From: JACKBJ01 sp964549495
GTDB lineage: Bacteria > Chloroflexota > Anaerolineae > Epilineales > Epilineaceae
Assembly (NCBI GenBank): GCA_964549495.1
Contig: CAZJWJ010000094.1
Span: 1-21,350 of the forward strand
Length of the DNA: 21,350 nt
Reading direction: 5' to 3'
Positions within the stretch are counted from its first letter, which is position 1. Each line of letters opens with the position of its first letter. Shown here piece by piece: positions 1 to 7,097 of this stretch. A program made the translations under genes and the position numbers. The notes under the pieces are model-generated. The model was given only the letters and a program-made list of their open reading frames with translations, searched no databases and was not told where the DNA came from.

Positions 1-201
1 TTGCTGCGCCTAGGTTCTCGGCCTTTCGCGTTGTCTACAGGTGTCGAACGCCGGGTCTAGCGACAGTTGGAATTGGACACCGATCGGCCCGGGCACGTCC
101 AAATGCCGTGCTGGCATCGCATTTCGCCGGCTGGCAGGATGATGGCAAGATGCCGCGTATCGCCCGCATCGTGTCGCGCTGATTCGAACCGGGAGGTTCC
201 C

Positions 202-3200
202 ATGAAGCTAGGCCTTCGTCCCATCCTGATCGCCGTCGCCGGCCTCACGCTGGCGATCTCTGGCCTTCGAGCCCTGTCCAGCATGGACCCACATGGCAGC
301 AGCCCGTCGGCCGAGATCGAGGCGGGAACCGATTCGGGTGCCGCGCCGGCACCCCCAGAGAATGCTGACCTCGCCCTGGCCTCGCCAGATCACGAAGCTC
401 GGGCCGGTAGCTCGGTCCTTCGCCCGAATACCGCACCGGCCCGCTTCCGCCCGCCCGCCGACGGCGGTGAGGCGCCGCTGCCGGCCGGCATCCACGAGAT
501 CCGCGTCGGTCCCGAAGGCGAGCGCGCCAGCCTGGCCATCCCGCCGCGGCTCGAGACGGGCCGCTCCGAGGCCCGCTGGCTGTCCAGCGAGCGGCAGGGC
601 CTCGACCAGGACGCGCCGGCCGCGGGCGAAGCGATCACCGCCACCATCCTGGTCCTGCCCATCGAGTATGCCGGCAGCGCCACGCTGGACTACCAAGTCC
701 ACACGCCGGACCTCTCGCAATGCGTCACCGTGACCGAGCGCTTCACCGGACCGCTGCACGGCGCCATCCCCTACCCGGGCGGCAGCGTCACCGAGACCAT
801 CGACAACCAGACGCTCTACTACCCCTCGACCGAGCCGGCCGACTACGCCCGCCTGATCTTCGGCCGGACCGGCTACACCGAGCCGATCCGCGCCGGCGAC
901 CCGAACCTGAACGATGGCGCCGGCGTCGACATCTCGGGCCTGACCGTCCAGAGCTACTTCGACGCCCAGTCGGATGGCCGGGTGGCCATCACCGGCACCA
1001 TCGCGCCCTGGGTGGCGCTGGACATGCCCGAGGCCTATTACGGCATCGACCAATGCCTGCCCGGCTTCAGTCCGCGTGCCATTCCCGACGAGCAGCTCGG
1101 CTCGCTGACAGAGATGACGGTCGACGCGGCCGAGAAGCTCAAGACCATGGATCCGGCCTACGCCAGCCACGAGTTCTGGCGCAGCAAGGACACGGACGGG
1201 GACGGCATCGTCGACAGTCTTTGGGTGATCCACGCCGGCCGAGGTCAGGAATACGGGGGCGGCAGCGAGGGCGAGCAGGCCATCTGGTCTCGCGCCATCG
1301 ACATCCCCGGCGGCCACGTGATCCACGACGGTGGCACGCCGGACGACGAGAGCGACGACATCCGGCTGGGTCCTGTAGCCATCATGCCCGAGGACAGCGA
1401 CATCGGCGTGATGATCGAGGAGTTCGGACATAGCTTCTTCGACGTGCCGGACCTCTACACCACCGACGCCAGCAACTCGGTGGGTTGGTGGGCGCCCATG
1501 TCCTCGGGCATCTGGGGCGGCGACTTGGGCGGCGTGCGGCCGGTGAACATGCCCCTGTGGTTCCGCATGACGGCCGCCTGCGGCGGACAGCCATGCGGCT
1601 GGGCCGAGCCGGTGGCCAGCGTCAGCTACACCACCGCCGGTGAGACCGTCGTCCTCGGCCAGGCAGGCACGCCGGCCGGCGGGACGGTCGAGGACCCGGA
1701 CAGCCCTTACTTCGGCCAGACCATCCACGAGGGCTTGCGCGTCGACTTGCCCACGCAGGTCGAGTCGCTGCCCAACCGGGCCGGCGATGGCGGCGGCGCC
1801 TACACCGGCCCAGGCTCGGGTAGCGCCAAGATCCTGGATCGTCAGATCGACCTGGATCGCCTGCCGGCCGGTGACGGTCCCTTCCTGCACCTCGGCGCCT
1901 ACTGGAGCATCCCCCGATTCTGGGGCTGGTTCCACGTCGAGGTCGATCCGGACGGCGATGGTGAGTACGAGAGCCTGCCCGATCTGGACGGCCACTTCCT
2001 GAGCCAGGAAGACGATCCCTTCGGCCTGAACTCGGGCTGGGGCGCCACGGGTCAGGATGCCGAGCCGACCACCCTGCGCTTCGACCTCTCGGCCTGGCGC
2101 GGCCAGCAGCTGCCCTTGCGCCTGCGCTACATCACCTTCCGCGGCGGCCCGGGCACCGGCGTCTGGGTCGACGACGCGGCCGTGGTAATCAACGAGCTGG
2201 GCCAGGACCTGCGCTTCGAGGTCGACGACTTCGAGGCCGGCCTAGGCGACTGGCAGGTCCAGGGCTGGGAGGCCGTGCCCTATACGCTGCACCACCCGCA
2301 CCACTACCTGGTCGAGTGGCGCAACGCCGACAACTGGGACCGCTCGCTCCTCGGCGCCTACCAGACCAACTATCGCGACGCCGACGAATGGCGGGTAGAC
2401 CGGGTGCCGGCCAACCTGCCCGGCGCCCTGGTCATGTACCGCAATCTCAAGTATCCCTTCTCCGGGGCGTTGGAACCGCAGATGGCCGACCCGCCCAGCT
2501 GGGGCGCCAAATATGGCCTCCTGGTGGTCGACCCCAACTACCCGCCGGTCGAGCGGCCCAGCGGCGGCCCTTTCTCCGGGGCGCTCCAGAGCCTGGATGC
2601 GGCGCTGGCTCTCGGCCAGCAGCCGGACTTCAGCCTCGAGTGGCGTGATCCCGAAACCAAGGAGATCAGCGCCACCGATCGGATCGAGGGCCGGTTGGGT
2701 GTCACGCAGCTCGACGACGCCCGCGGCTACACGCCGGGACAGCGCGCGGACGCCGAGGGCCAGTTGTCGGCTTGGGACGCCGACGCCAGCGCGGTGTTGC
2801 CGTCGCAAGATGGGGGGACCTACTCGACCCGCGTCGTGGACGCCGAAGGACAGCCGGCATTCGACCATTACGGCCGGCCCTTTTCGAACGATCACGTGCT
2901 CGGTAGTGGCAACCCTGGCGACGCCAACCTCCAACTCGGAGTGCACATCGAACTGGTCGACCAGGCCGCGGATGGAAGCTGGGGTGCCGTGCGAGTCTTC
3001 AATCAGCGAACCGAGTACCGCTTGGACCTCAGCAGCGAGATCGTGACCCCCGGCGAGTTGATCACTGCGACGATCACCTTCAGCAGCAGTCAGGCCTGCG
3101 CGGGCGTCGAGGGCTGCGGCACGTGGCAGCTGGAGTTGCCTCCGGGCTTGTCGAGCGAGCGTCCGACCGAGGGTCTGATCCCGTTCGGCAGCTCTCTCTA

Positions 3201-3390
3201 TCAGCCCAGCATTCCCCTTCAGATCGCCGCTGACATGGCTCCAGGTTCCGATCTGCGGCTCCATGCGCGCTTCACCGATCTGAGCGAGTACACATGGTTC
3301 CGCTGGAGAGACCTAGCGGTCATTGCGACTCCCGAGATATACCTTCCCGCGATTCTTCGCAGCGCCAGATTCGATACCGTGCTCCCTTGA
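202..3390 (+). CDS. Secreted M6-family (immune inhibitor A-like) metallopeptidase-like protein with altered zinc motif
   Basis: This is a 1062-residue exported protein resembling immune inhibitor A peptidases (family M6), which are zinc proteases acting outside the cell. The ATG at 202 is chosen because a GGGAGG ribosome site lies at 191-196 and a hydrophobic signal segment (residues 5-25) follows at once; an in-frame ATG at 67 would bury that segment. An Asp-rich DTDGDG loop precedes the active-site region. The usual HEFGH motif reads E-E-F-G-H (residues 406-410), followed by F-D-V-P-D-L-Y as in the family, so the first zinc-ligand His is replaced by Glu. A jelly-roll-like domain ending G-V-W-V-D-D follows (about 565-660), then the M6 C-terminal region. 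The tail has the short motif Y-L-P-A-I-L-R. I found no convincing promoter in 1-201. Family assignment is firm; activity is uncertain. Confidence 0.85.
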   Translation: MKLGLRPILIAVAGLTLAISGLRALSSMDPHGSSPSAEIEAGTDSGAAPAPPENADLALASPDHEARAGSSVLRPNTAPARFRPPADGGEAPLPAGIHEIRVGPEGERASLAIPPRLETGRSEARWLSSERQGLDQDAPAAGEAITATILVLPIEYAGSATLDYQVHTPDLSQCVTVTERFTGPLHGAIPYPGGSVTETIDNQTLYYPSTEPADYARLIFGRTGYTEPIRAGDPNLNDGAGVDISGLTVQSYFDAQSDGRVAITGTIAPWVALDMPEAYYGIDQCLPGFSPRAIPDEQLGSLTEMTVDAAEKLKTMDPAYASHEFWRSKDTDGDGIVDSLWVIHAGRGQEYGGGSEGEQAIWSRAIDIPGGHVIHDGGTPDDESDDIRLGPVAIMPEDSDIGVMIEEFGHSFFDVPDLYTTDASNSVGWWAPMSSGIWGGDLGGVRPVNMPLWFRMTAACGGQPCGWAEPVASVSYTTAGETVVLGQAGTPAGGTVEDPDSPYFGQTIHEGLRVDLPTQVESLPNRAGDGGGAYTGPGSGSAKILDRQIDLDRLPAGDGPFLHLGAYWSIPRFWGWFHVEVDPDGDGEYESLPDLDGHFLSQEDDPFGLNSGWGATGQDAEPTTLRFDLSAWRGQQLPLRLRYITFRGGPGTGVWVDDAAVVINELGQDLRFEVDDFEAGLGDWQVQGWEAVPYTLHHPHHYLVEWRNADNWDRSLLGAYQTNYRDADEWRVDRVPANLPGALVMYRNLKYPFSGALEPQMADPPSWGAKYGLLVVDPNYPPVERPSGGPFSGALQSLDAALALGQQPDFSLEWRDPETKEISATDRIEGRLGVTQLDDARGYTPGQRADAEGQLSAWDADASAVLPSQDGGTYSTRVVDAEGQPAFDHYGRPFSNDHVLGSGNPGDANLQLGVHIELVDQAADGSWGAVRVFNQRTEYRLDLSSEIVTPGELITATITFSSSQACAGVEGCGTWQLELPPGLSSERPTEGLIPFGSSLYQPSIPLQIAADMAPGSDLRLHARFTDLSEYTWFRWRDLAVIATPEIYLPAILRSARFDTVLP

Positions 3391-3462
3391 CGGGCTAGGG
3401 ACACGTCAGACCATCCAGCTTCGCGGATCGCGGCCCACACGTCCGTCGACCCGCTCCACGCA

Positions 3463-3496
3463 ACGCGGGCCTCCCTTCGCGAAGGGAGGCCCGTGT
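3463..3496. terminator. Palindromic hairpin between convergent genes, probable bidirectional terminator
   Basis: Bases 3466-3493 form a perfect 28-bp palindrome (arms CGGGCCTCCCTTCG and its complement). Three more pairs, one of them G-U, extend it to 3463-3496. It lies between the stop codons of the rightward protease gene (3390) and the leftward surface-protein gene (3584), where a terminator serving both strands is expected. No clear T-run follows on either strand, so the termination role is inferred from position and stem strength. Confidence 0.6.
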
Positions 3497-3583
3497 GATT
3501 CGTCATGTCTCCGCTCGTCCACCGGATCAAACTCGAGTCGGTAGAGTGGCGGTCGATCGTCCGGTCATCGCGTCGATCCGACC

Positions 3584-4612
3584 CTAGATCTGCTGTCGGC
3601 GCTCCATGCCGCGGCCGATGAAGGCCAGGCCAGCCAAGAGCAGGACCAGGATCAGGCCGAAGCTCATCGGGCCGCCGGCGCCCGTGTTGGGCATGTCCTT
3701 GGGCTCGTGGTCATAGACCGGCTTGCCGCCCTTGGTCATGGCGCCGCCCGTTGCATCGCCAGCCATGCTGTCGTCGGCATCGTCGCCGGCATCCTCGTCC
3801 ATGTCCTCTTCGTCCATGTCCGAGTCGTCCGCGTCGTCCATGTCCTCGTCGTCCGCGTCAGCGTCGGCGTCGTCTGCGGACTCGTCCTCGTCCATGTCTT
3901 CGAGGGCCATCTCGATGGCTGCGGTCAGCTCGGACTCGGTGCCGTCGGCGCGGGCGGCGGCCAGAGCCGACTCGAGGGCCATGCGGATCTCCGCCTCGGA
4001 GGCATCCTCGCCCATGGCGTCGATCAGCTGCTGGACCACCACCGACATCTCGGTGGCATCCGACTCTGACGCCATGTCTGCCTCGTCCATGTCCGAGTCA
4101 TCGTCCATGTCTTCGTCATCGGCCTCGTCCGCGTCCCCGTCGTCCATGTCCGAGTCGTCCTCGTCCATGTCCTCGTCCGCGGCGCTCTCGTCTTCCTCGT
4201 CGGCAGCGTCCTCGTCATCGACCTCGGCCAAGGCGAAGTCGAGGCGGCGGACCTGCTCGCCCTCGATCGTCACCTCGTCGCGGTCGAGCTCGGCGGTGGC
4301 GTAGTCGTCGCCCGGCTCGACGATGACCTCGTAGTCGCCGTCGGGTAGGTCGAAGAAGCCGTAGCCGCCGGCCACGTCGGTCTCGACCTCGCGCTCCACC
4401 TCGCCCTCGAGGCGGACCGTGATGCTGCCGATGCCGGGCTCGTCGAGGTCGAGCGTGCCGTCGCCGTCGTCATCGAGGAAGACGTAGCCCTCGATGACCC
4501 CGCTACCCTCGTCGTCCTGCAGGCTCGGGGCGGCGTAGATGGTCGTTGTTGCGATGGACAGGGTGCCCAGCGCCAAGAACAGCGCGAGCGAGCGTTGAAT
4601 CAGGTTCTGCAT
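3584..4612 (-). CDS. Asp-rich surface protein with Cna-B/SdrD-like domain and MPNTG sortase-type anchor
   Basis: This is a 342-residue exported, probably wall-anchored protein. The ATG at 4612 is preceded by GGAG at 8 nt spacing and starts a clean signal peptide (residues 1-27, ending I-Y-A). An earlier in-frame start overlapping aspS is unlikely. Residues 38-130 form one Cna-B/SdrD B-like domain with a calcium-loop-like D-D-D-G-D-G-T-L-D-L-D-E stretch. Two acidic, Met/Ala-punctuated low-complexity blocks (131-188 and 241-290) flank a predicted helical segment (189-240). By my count about 70 of 342 residues are Asp. The C-terminus has MPNTG (307-311), a hydrophobic stretch and a basic tail (R-G-M-E-R-R), the layout of an LPXTG sorting signal with Met for Leu. 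The gene lies 106 bp downstream of aspS on the same strand, with no convincing promoter of its own. Function is unknown; a structural or cation-binding surface role is a guess. Confidence 0.8.
   Translation of the reverse strand: MQNLIQRSLALFLALGTLSIATTTIYAAPSLQDDEGSGVIEGYVFLDDDGDGTLDLDEPGIGSITVRLEGEVEREVETDVAGGYGFFDLPDGDYEVIVEPGDDYATAELDRDEVTIEGEQVRRLDFALAEVDDEDAADEEDESAADEDMDEDDSDMDDGDADEADDEDMDDDSDMDEADMASESDATEMSVVVQQLIDAMGEDASEAEIRMALESALAAARADGTESELTAAIEMALEDMDEDESADDADADADDEDMDDADDSDMDEEDMDEDAGDDADDSMAGDATGGAMTKGGKPVYDHEPKDMPNTGAGGPMSFGLILVLLLAGLAFIGRGMERRQQI
3743..4222 (-). repeat. Low-complexity Asp/Glu/Met coding blocks (two blocks flanking a helical segment)
   Basis: On the minus strand, repeats of GAC/GAT, GAG and ATG codons encode D-M-D-E-D-like units in two blocks, 4049-4222 and 3743-3892. 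On the plus strand this shows as recurring GTCCATGTCC and TCGTCC strings. The units are irregular rather than exact tandem copies. The region is inside the surface-protein gene and is prone to slippage and to spurious Ser-rich or Arg/Pro-rich antisense ORFs. Confidence 0.7.
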
Positions 4613-4718
4613 GGCCAATCTCCGTTTGTCTAATGGCTTCGTTACGACTCGAACGTGAAGGCGAACAAGACAATCGGCCACGCGCGCGGCGCCTCGGCCA
4701 GGCCGGGCGCCCGCGGCG

Positions 4719-6533
4719 TCAGCCGCCCGCGTCGGACTCCGAAGCGGGGGCCGGCGCCTCCTGTGGGGATGAAGGCTCGGCGAGGCGGATGCCGAGGACA
4801 TCCAGGTCCTCGGCGGGCACCGGCGAGGGCGCGCCGGTCATCAAATCGACGGCCGAGAGCGACTTGGGGAAGGCGATCACCTCGCGGATGTTCGTCTCGC
4901 GCGCGAAGATGGCCACCGTCCGGTCGAAGCCCCAGGCGATGCCGCCGTGCGGCGGCGCGCCGTACTCGAAAGCCGTCAACAGGTGCCCGAACTGGGCCTT
5001 GGCCTGCTCCTCCGACAGGCCAAGCAGCGAGAAGACCTCGGACTGCAGATCGGGCTCGTGGATGCGGATCGAGCCGCCGCAGATCTCGTAGCCGTTGAGC
5101 ACCGCGTCGTAGGCCAGTGCGCGCACGCCGGCCGGATCGGCCGACAGCGCATCCCGGTCGCGCGGGTCCGGCGCGGTAAAGGGGTGGTGGACCGAGTCCC
5201 AGCGCTCCTCGTCGGGGTTCCACTCGAAGAGGGGCGGTTCGACGATCCACAAGAAGGCCAGCTGATCCGGATCGATCAGCTCCAGGCGATCCGCCAGCTC
5301 CGTGCGCAGGCGGCCCAGGCACTTGGCGACCAATGCGTCGTCGCCGGCCATGATGAAGAGCGTGTGGCCGGGCTCGGCGCCGCTGGCCTCGGCCAGATCG
5401 GCGACCTCGGCCTCCGACAGGAAGCGCGAAACCGACCCGCGGACGCTGCCGTCCTCGTCCCAGGTCAACCAGGCCAGGCCGCGCGCCCCGAGAGACTGCA
5501 TCAGACCTTCCAGCTCGTCGACCTCTCGGCGGCTGAACTGGGTCGGGGCCGCGATGGCCTTGACCCGTCCGCCCGAGGCGACGGTGCCCGAGAAGACACG
5601 GAACTCGCTATCGGCCACCACCGGGCCGATGTCGATCAGCTCCAGGCCATAGCGCAAATCCGGCTTGTCGGAGCCGTAGCGCTCCATGGCCTCGGCGTAG
5701 GTCAGCCGCGGGAAAGGCGTCTGGAGGATGGGCCGCTCCGGCGCCACCTCTCGGGCCAGCTCCAGCAGCTGGCGCTCGGTGAGCGCCATGACGTCCTCGG
5801 CCTCGACGAAGGACATCTCGACGTCGATCTGGGTGAACTCCAGCTCGCGGTCGGCCCGCAGGTCCTCGTCGCGGAAACAGCGCGCCACCTGGAAGTAGCG
5901 GTCGAAACCGGAGATCATCAGGATCTGCTTGAGCTGCTGCGGGCTCTGCGGCAGAGCGTAGAAACGGCCGTGGTGCACGCGGCTGGGAACCAAGAAGTCG
6001 CGCGCGCCCTCGGGCGTGGCCTTCATCAGGATGGGCGTCTCGATCTCGACGAAGCCTTCGGCCTCCATCATGCGGCGGATGCAGGCGGTCATGCGGTGGC
6101 GCAGCAAGATGTTCTGCTTCATCCGCTCGCGGCGCAGGTCCAGGTAGCGGTAGCGCAGGCGCAGCGAGTCGTCGACCTCGGTCTCGCGCGCGACCTCGAA
6201 GGGCGGCACGGCCGAGCGGTTGAGCACCCGCAGATCGCTGGCCAAGACCTCGATCGCGCCGGTGGGCATGTCCGGGTTGGCCTGGCCCTCCGGGCGGGCG
6301 CGCACGCGGCCCTCGACGGCCAGCACCCATTCCTGGCCGACTTGCCGAGCCAGATCCTGCAGCGCCTCCGGTAGCTCGGCATCGACCACCACCTGCGTGA
6401 TGCCATGGCGGTCGCGCAGGTTGAGGAAGGTCAGCCCGCCGTGCTCGCGCCGGCGGTTCAACCAACCCGCCAGCCGCACGTCGGAGCCGACATGCTCGGC
6501 GCGCAACTGGCCACAGTGATGGCTTCGATACAT
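4719..6533 (-). CDS. aspS: Aspartyl-tRNA synthetase, bacterial type, probably non-discriminating
   Basis: This cytoplasmic class II synthetase (604 residues, normal length for the bacterial form) charges tRNA with aspartate. The ATG at 6533 is chosen because the protein then starts M-Y-R-S-H-H-C-G-Q-L, as the family does, with GGGAG 9 nt upstream. The N-terminal anticodon-binding OB fold covers about 1-110. Motif 1 is near G-F-V-E-I-E-T-P (160-167), motif 2 is F-R-D-E-D-L-R-A-D-R-E (220-230), and motif 3 is G-I-A-W-G-F-D-R (531-538). The middle holds the bacterial GAD insertion. His31 and Gly83 match the pair reported for non-discriminating AspRS (Leu and Lys in discriminating enzymes). This suggests it also makes Asp-tRNA(Asn) for GatCAB amidation. 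The C-terminus carries a short Ser/Pro/Glu tail. Confidence 0.96.
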   Translation of the reverse strand: MYRSHHCGQLRAEHVGSDVRLAGWLNRRREHGGLTFLNLRDRHGITQVVVDAELPEALQDLARQVGQEWVLAVEGRVRARPEGQANPDMPTGAIEVLASDLRVLNRSAVPPFEVARETEVDDSLRLRYRYLDLRRERMKQNILLRHRMTACIRRMMEAEGFVEIETPILMKATPEGARDFLVPSRVHHGRFYALPQSPQQLKQILMISGFDRYFQVARCFRDEDLRADRELEFTQIDVEMSFVEAEDVMALTERQLLELAREVAPERPILQTPFPRLTYAEAMERYGSDKPDLRYGLELIDIGPVVADSEFRVFSGTVASGGRVKAIAAPTQFSRREVDELEGLMQSLGARGLAWLTWDEDGSVRGSVSRFLSEAEVADLAEASGAEPGHTLFIMAGDDALVAKCLGRLRTELADRLELIDPDQLAFLWIVEPPLFEWNPDEERWDSVHHPFTAPDPRDRDALSADPAGVRALAYDAVLNGYEICGGSIRIHEPDLQSEVFSLLGLSEEQAKAQFGHLLTAFEYGAPPHGGIAWGFDRTVAIFARETNIREVIAFPKSLSAVDLMTGAPSPVPAEDLDVLGIRLAEPSSPQEAPAPASESDAGG

Positions 6534-6636
6534 CTGATTGGGCTCCCGATGCGGTCTGTTTGGGTCTCGGCCACGATCCCGGCGCCGCGTGGGGGCTGCG
6601 GCCGTCCGATCTCGGGCAAGGCATCCCAATAATGAG

Positions 6637-6662
6637 GCAGGGGCCCCTCGCGGGGCCCCTGC
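6637..6662 (-). terminator. GC-rich hairpin in the aspS leader, candidate attenuator/terminator
   Basis: On the minus strand, GCAGGGGCCCC, loop GCGA, then GGGGCCCCTGC form a perfect 11-bp stem closed by a GNRA tetraloop. It lies 23 nt after the stop codon of the 15-codon leader ORF and about 100 nt before aspS. The bases after it (TCATTATT) are only modestly T-rich, so this may be a weak intrinsic terminator or a pausing or protective stem. Confidence 0.5.
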
Positions 6663-6685
6663 GGGAAAGGCGCCACCAGCTGGCC

Positions 6686-6733
6686 CTAAACGACGGTCCG
6701 GTCGGTGGCGCCCACCGTACGGTTACTACTCAT
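6686..6733 (-). CDS. Candidate 15-residue leader peptide (MSSNRTVGATDRTVV) upstream of aspS
   Basis: ATG at 6733 to TAG at 6686 encodes 15 residues. The support is an unusually complete ribosome site, AAAGGAGGTG, whose core AGGAGG lies 9 nt before the ATG. The ORF is followed by the GC-rich hairpin and lies inside a leader with its own strong promoter. The peptide contains Arg-Thr-Val twice and only one Asp codon, so it is not an obvious Asp-stalling peptide of the trp/his type. Its product may matter less than the act of translation, which would cover pairing segment 2. It could also be an independent micro-protein gene. I do not recognise a family. Confidence 0.4.
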   Translation of the reverse strand: MSSNRTVGATDRTVV

Positions 6734-6832
6734 GCGGCACCACCTCCTTTCCCTTAAATGATCGCGGATGAATCCGGATGACCTGGGATTGGGAAGTTGG
6801 TTGTCAAGAGGGGGGTCGCACGTTACTTTTAC

Positions 6833-6861
6833 ATTATGACAGCCGATCTGCGCGCTGTCAA
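6833..6861 (-). promoter_or_regulatory. Strong sigma-70-type promoter for the aspS leader
   Basis: On the minus strand there is a perfect -35 TTGACA (6861-6856), a 17-bp spacer, and -10 CATAAT (6838-6833), five of six matches to consensus. Transcription would start near 6826, giving a leader of roughly 290 nt before aspS and about 95 nt before the 15-codon ORF. Confidence 0.75.
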
Positions 6862-6991
6862 GCAGTCACCGTGGTTGCTAGGATAGCGGCTAGACCATCG
6901 CTGCGCAATCCACTCGGCCACGCGCTAAGCCCTGCCTCATGCAAGGCGCGCACAATGACCGCCCTTCGGCCGATCCGGGCCCGCGCTACAT

Positions 6992-7021
6992 TTGCGCACC
7001 GGCGAGACCGGCCACTATACT
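6992..7021 (+). promoter_or_regulatory. Possible promoter of the acidic lipoprotein gene
   Basis: The -10 is TATACT (7016-7021), five of six to consensus. An 18-bp spacer separates it from a weak -35, TTGCGC (6992-6997). It is about 77 bp before the lipoprotein start at 7098 and faces away from the aspS promoter. The match is modest. Confidence 0.4.
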
Positions 7022-7097
7022 CGGCCGCCAGCCGCTCGCGCGCCGGCGGCAGCCCAAATTGCCGACGCCGATCGTCTCTTCCGAGGAGGAGGACACC

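Larger units (their letters stand above)
6534..6826 (-). promoter_or_regulatory. Long structured 5' leader of aspS (candidate attenuator or RNA switch)
   Basis: This is the expected untranslated leader between the promoter at 6833-6861 and the aspS start. It contains a perfect Shine-Dalgarno AAAGGAGGTG (plus-strand complement at 6741-6750), a 15-codon ORF (6733-6686), three segments able to pair in two exclusive ways, and a GC-rich hairpin (6662-6637). Segment 1 is GGTGGTGCC (6744-6736) and overlaps the SD. Segment 2 is GGCGCCACC (6712-6704) and lies inside the ORF. Segment 3 is GGTGGCGCC (6677-6669) and lies after its stop. Segment 2 pairs with 1 (one G-U) or with 3 (perfectly). GGGAAA (6753-6748) can also pair with TTTCCC (6668-6663). 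All pairings were found by eye. No T-box specifier or AGUA elements were recognised. The remaining bases, 6534-6636, show no further gene. Confidence 0.55.

Noticed and set aside
1..60. TTGTCT at 31-36 as a -35 box for the M6-like gene
   Set aside because: At 16-19 bp spacing only GGTCTA/GTCTAG/TCTAGC is found, which is a poor -10.
67..201. 45-residue N-terminal extension of the M6-like protein
   Set aside because: There is no ribosome site at 67, and the extension would bury a good signal peptide that starts at 202 behind GGGAGG.
208..1995. 595-residue minus-strand open frame inside the M6-like gene
   Set aside because: It is a high-GC shadow frame: Arg/Ala/Gly/Asp/Val-rich composition, no domain, no ribosome site, and it fully overlaps a gene with clear family similarity.
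3723..4326. Ser-rich and Arg/Pro-rich plus-strand open frames opposite the Asp-rich gene
   Set aside because: They are mechanical translations of repeated GAC/GAG/ATG codons on the other strand; no start site or signal supports them.
4686..4714. GC-rich hairpin just after aspS as a terminator
   Set aside because: The stem needs a bulge, and the T-rich stretch (TTGTCTTGTT on the minus strand) begins about 15 bases later, so it is not a convincing intrinsic terminator.
6741..6750. CACCTCCTTT on the plus strand resembles the 3' end of 16S rRNA
   Set aside because: The flanking bases do not match 16S rRNA. On the minus strand it is simply a perfect Shine-Dalgarno before the 15-codon ORF.
6802..6807. 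Second perfect TTGACA (minus strand) downstream of the aspS promoter
   Set aside because: No acceptable -10 box lies 16-18 bp further on.
6637..6826. T-box riboswitch upstream of aspS (GGTGGTGCCGC resembles the T-box core GGTGGTACCGCG)
   Set aside because: The core is off at key bases, it overlaps a perfect Shine-Dalgarno and ATG, and I could not find a specifier loop with an Asp codon, an AGUA bulge or a terminator that competes with the core.
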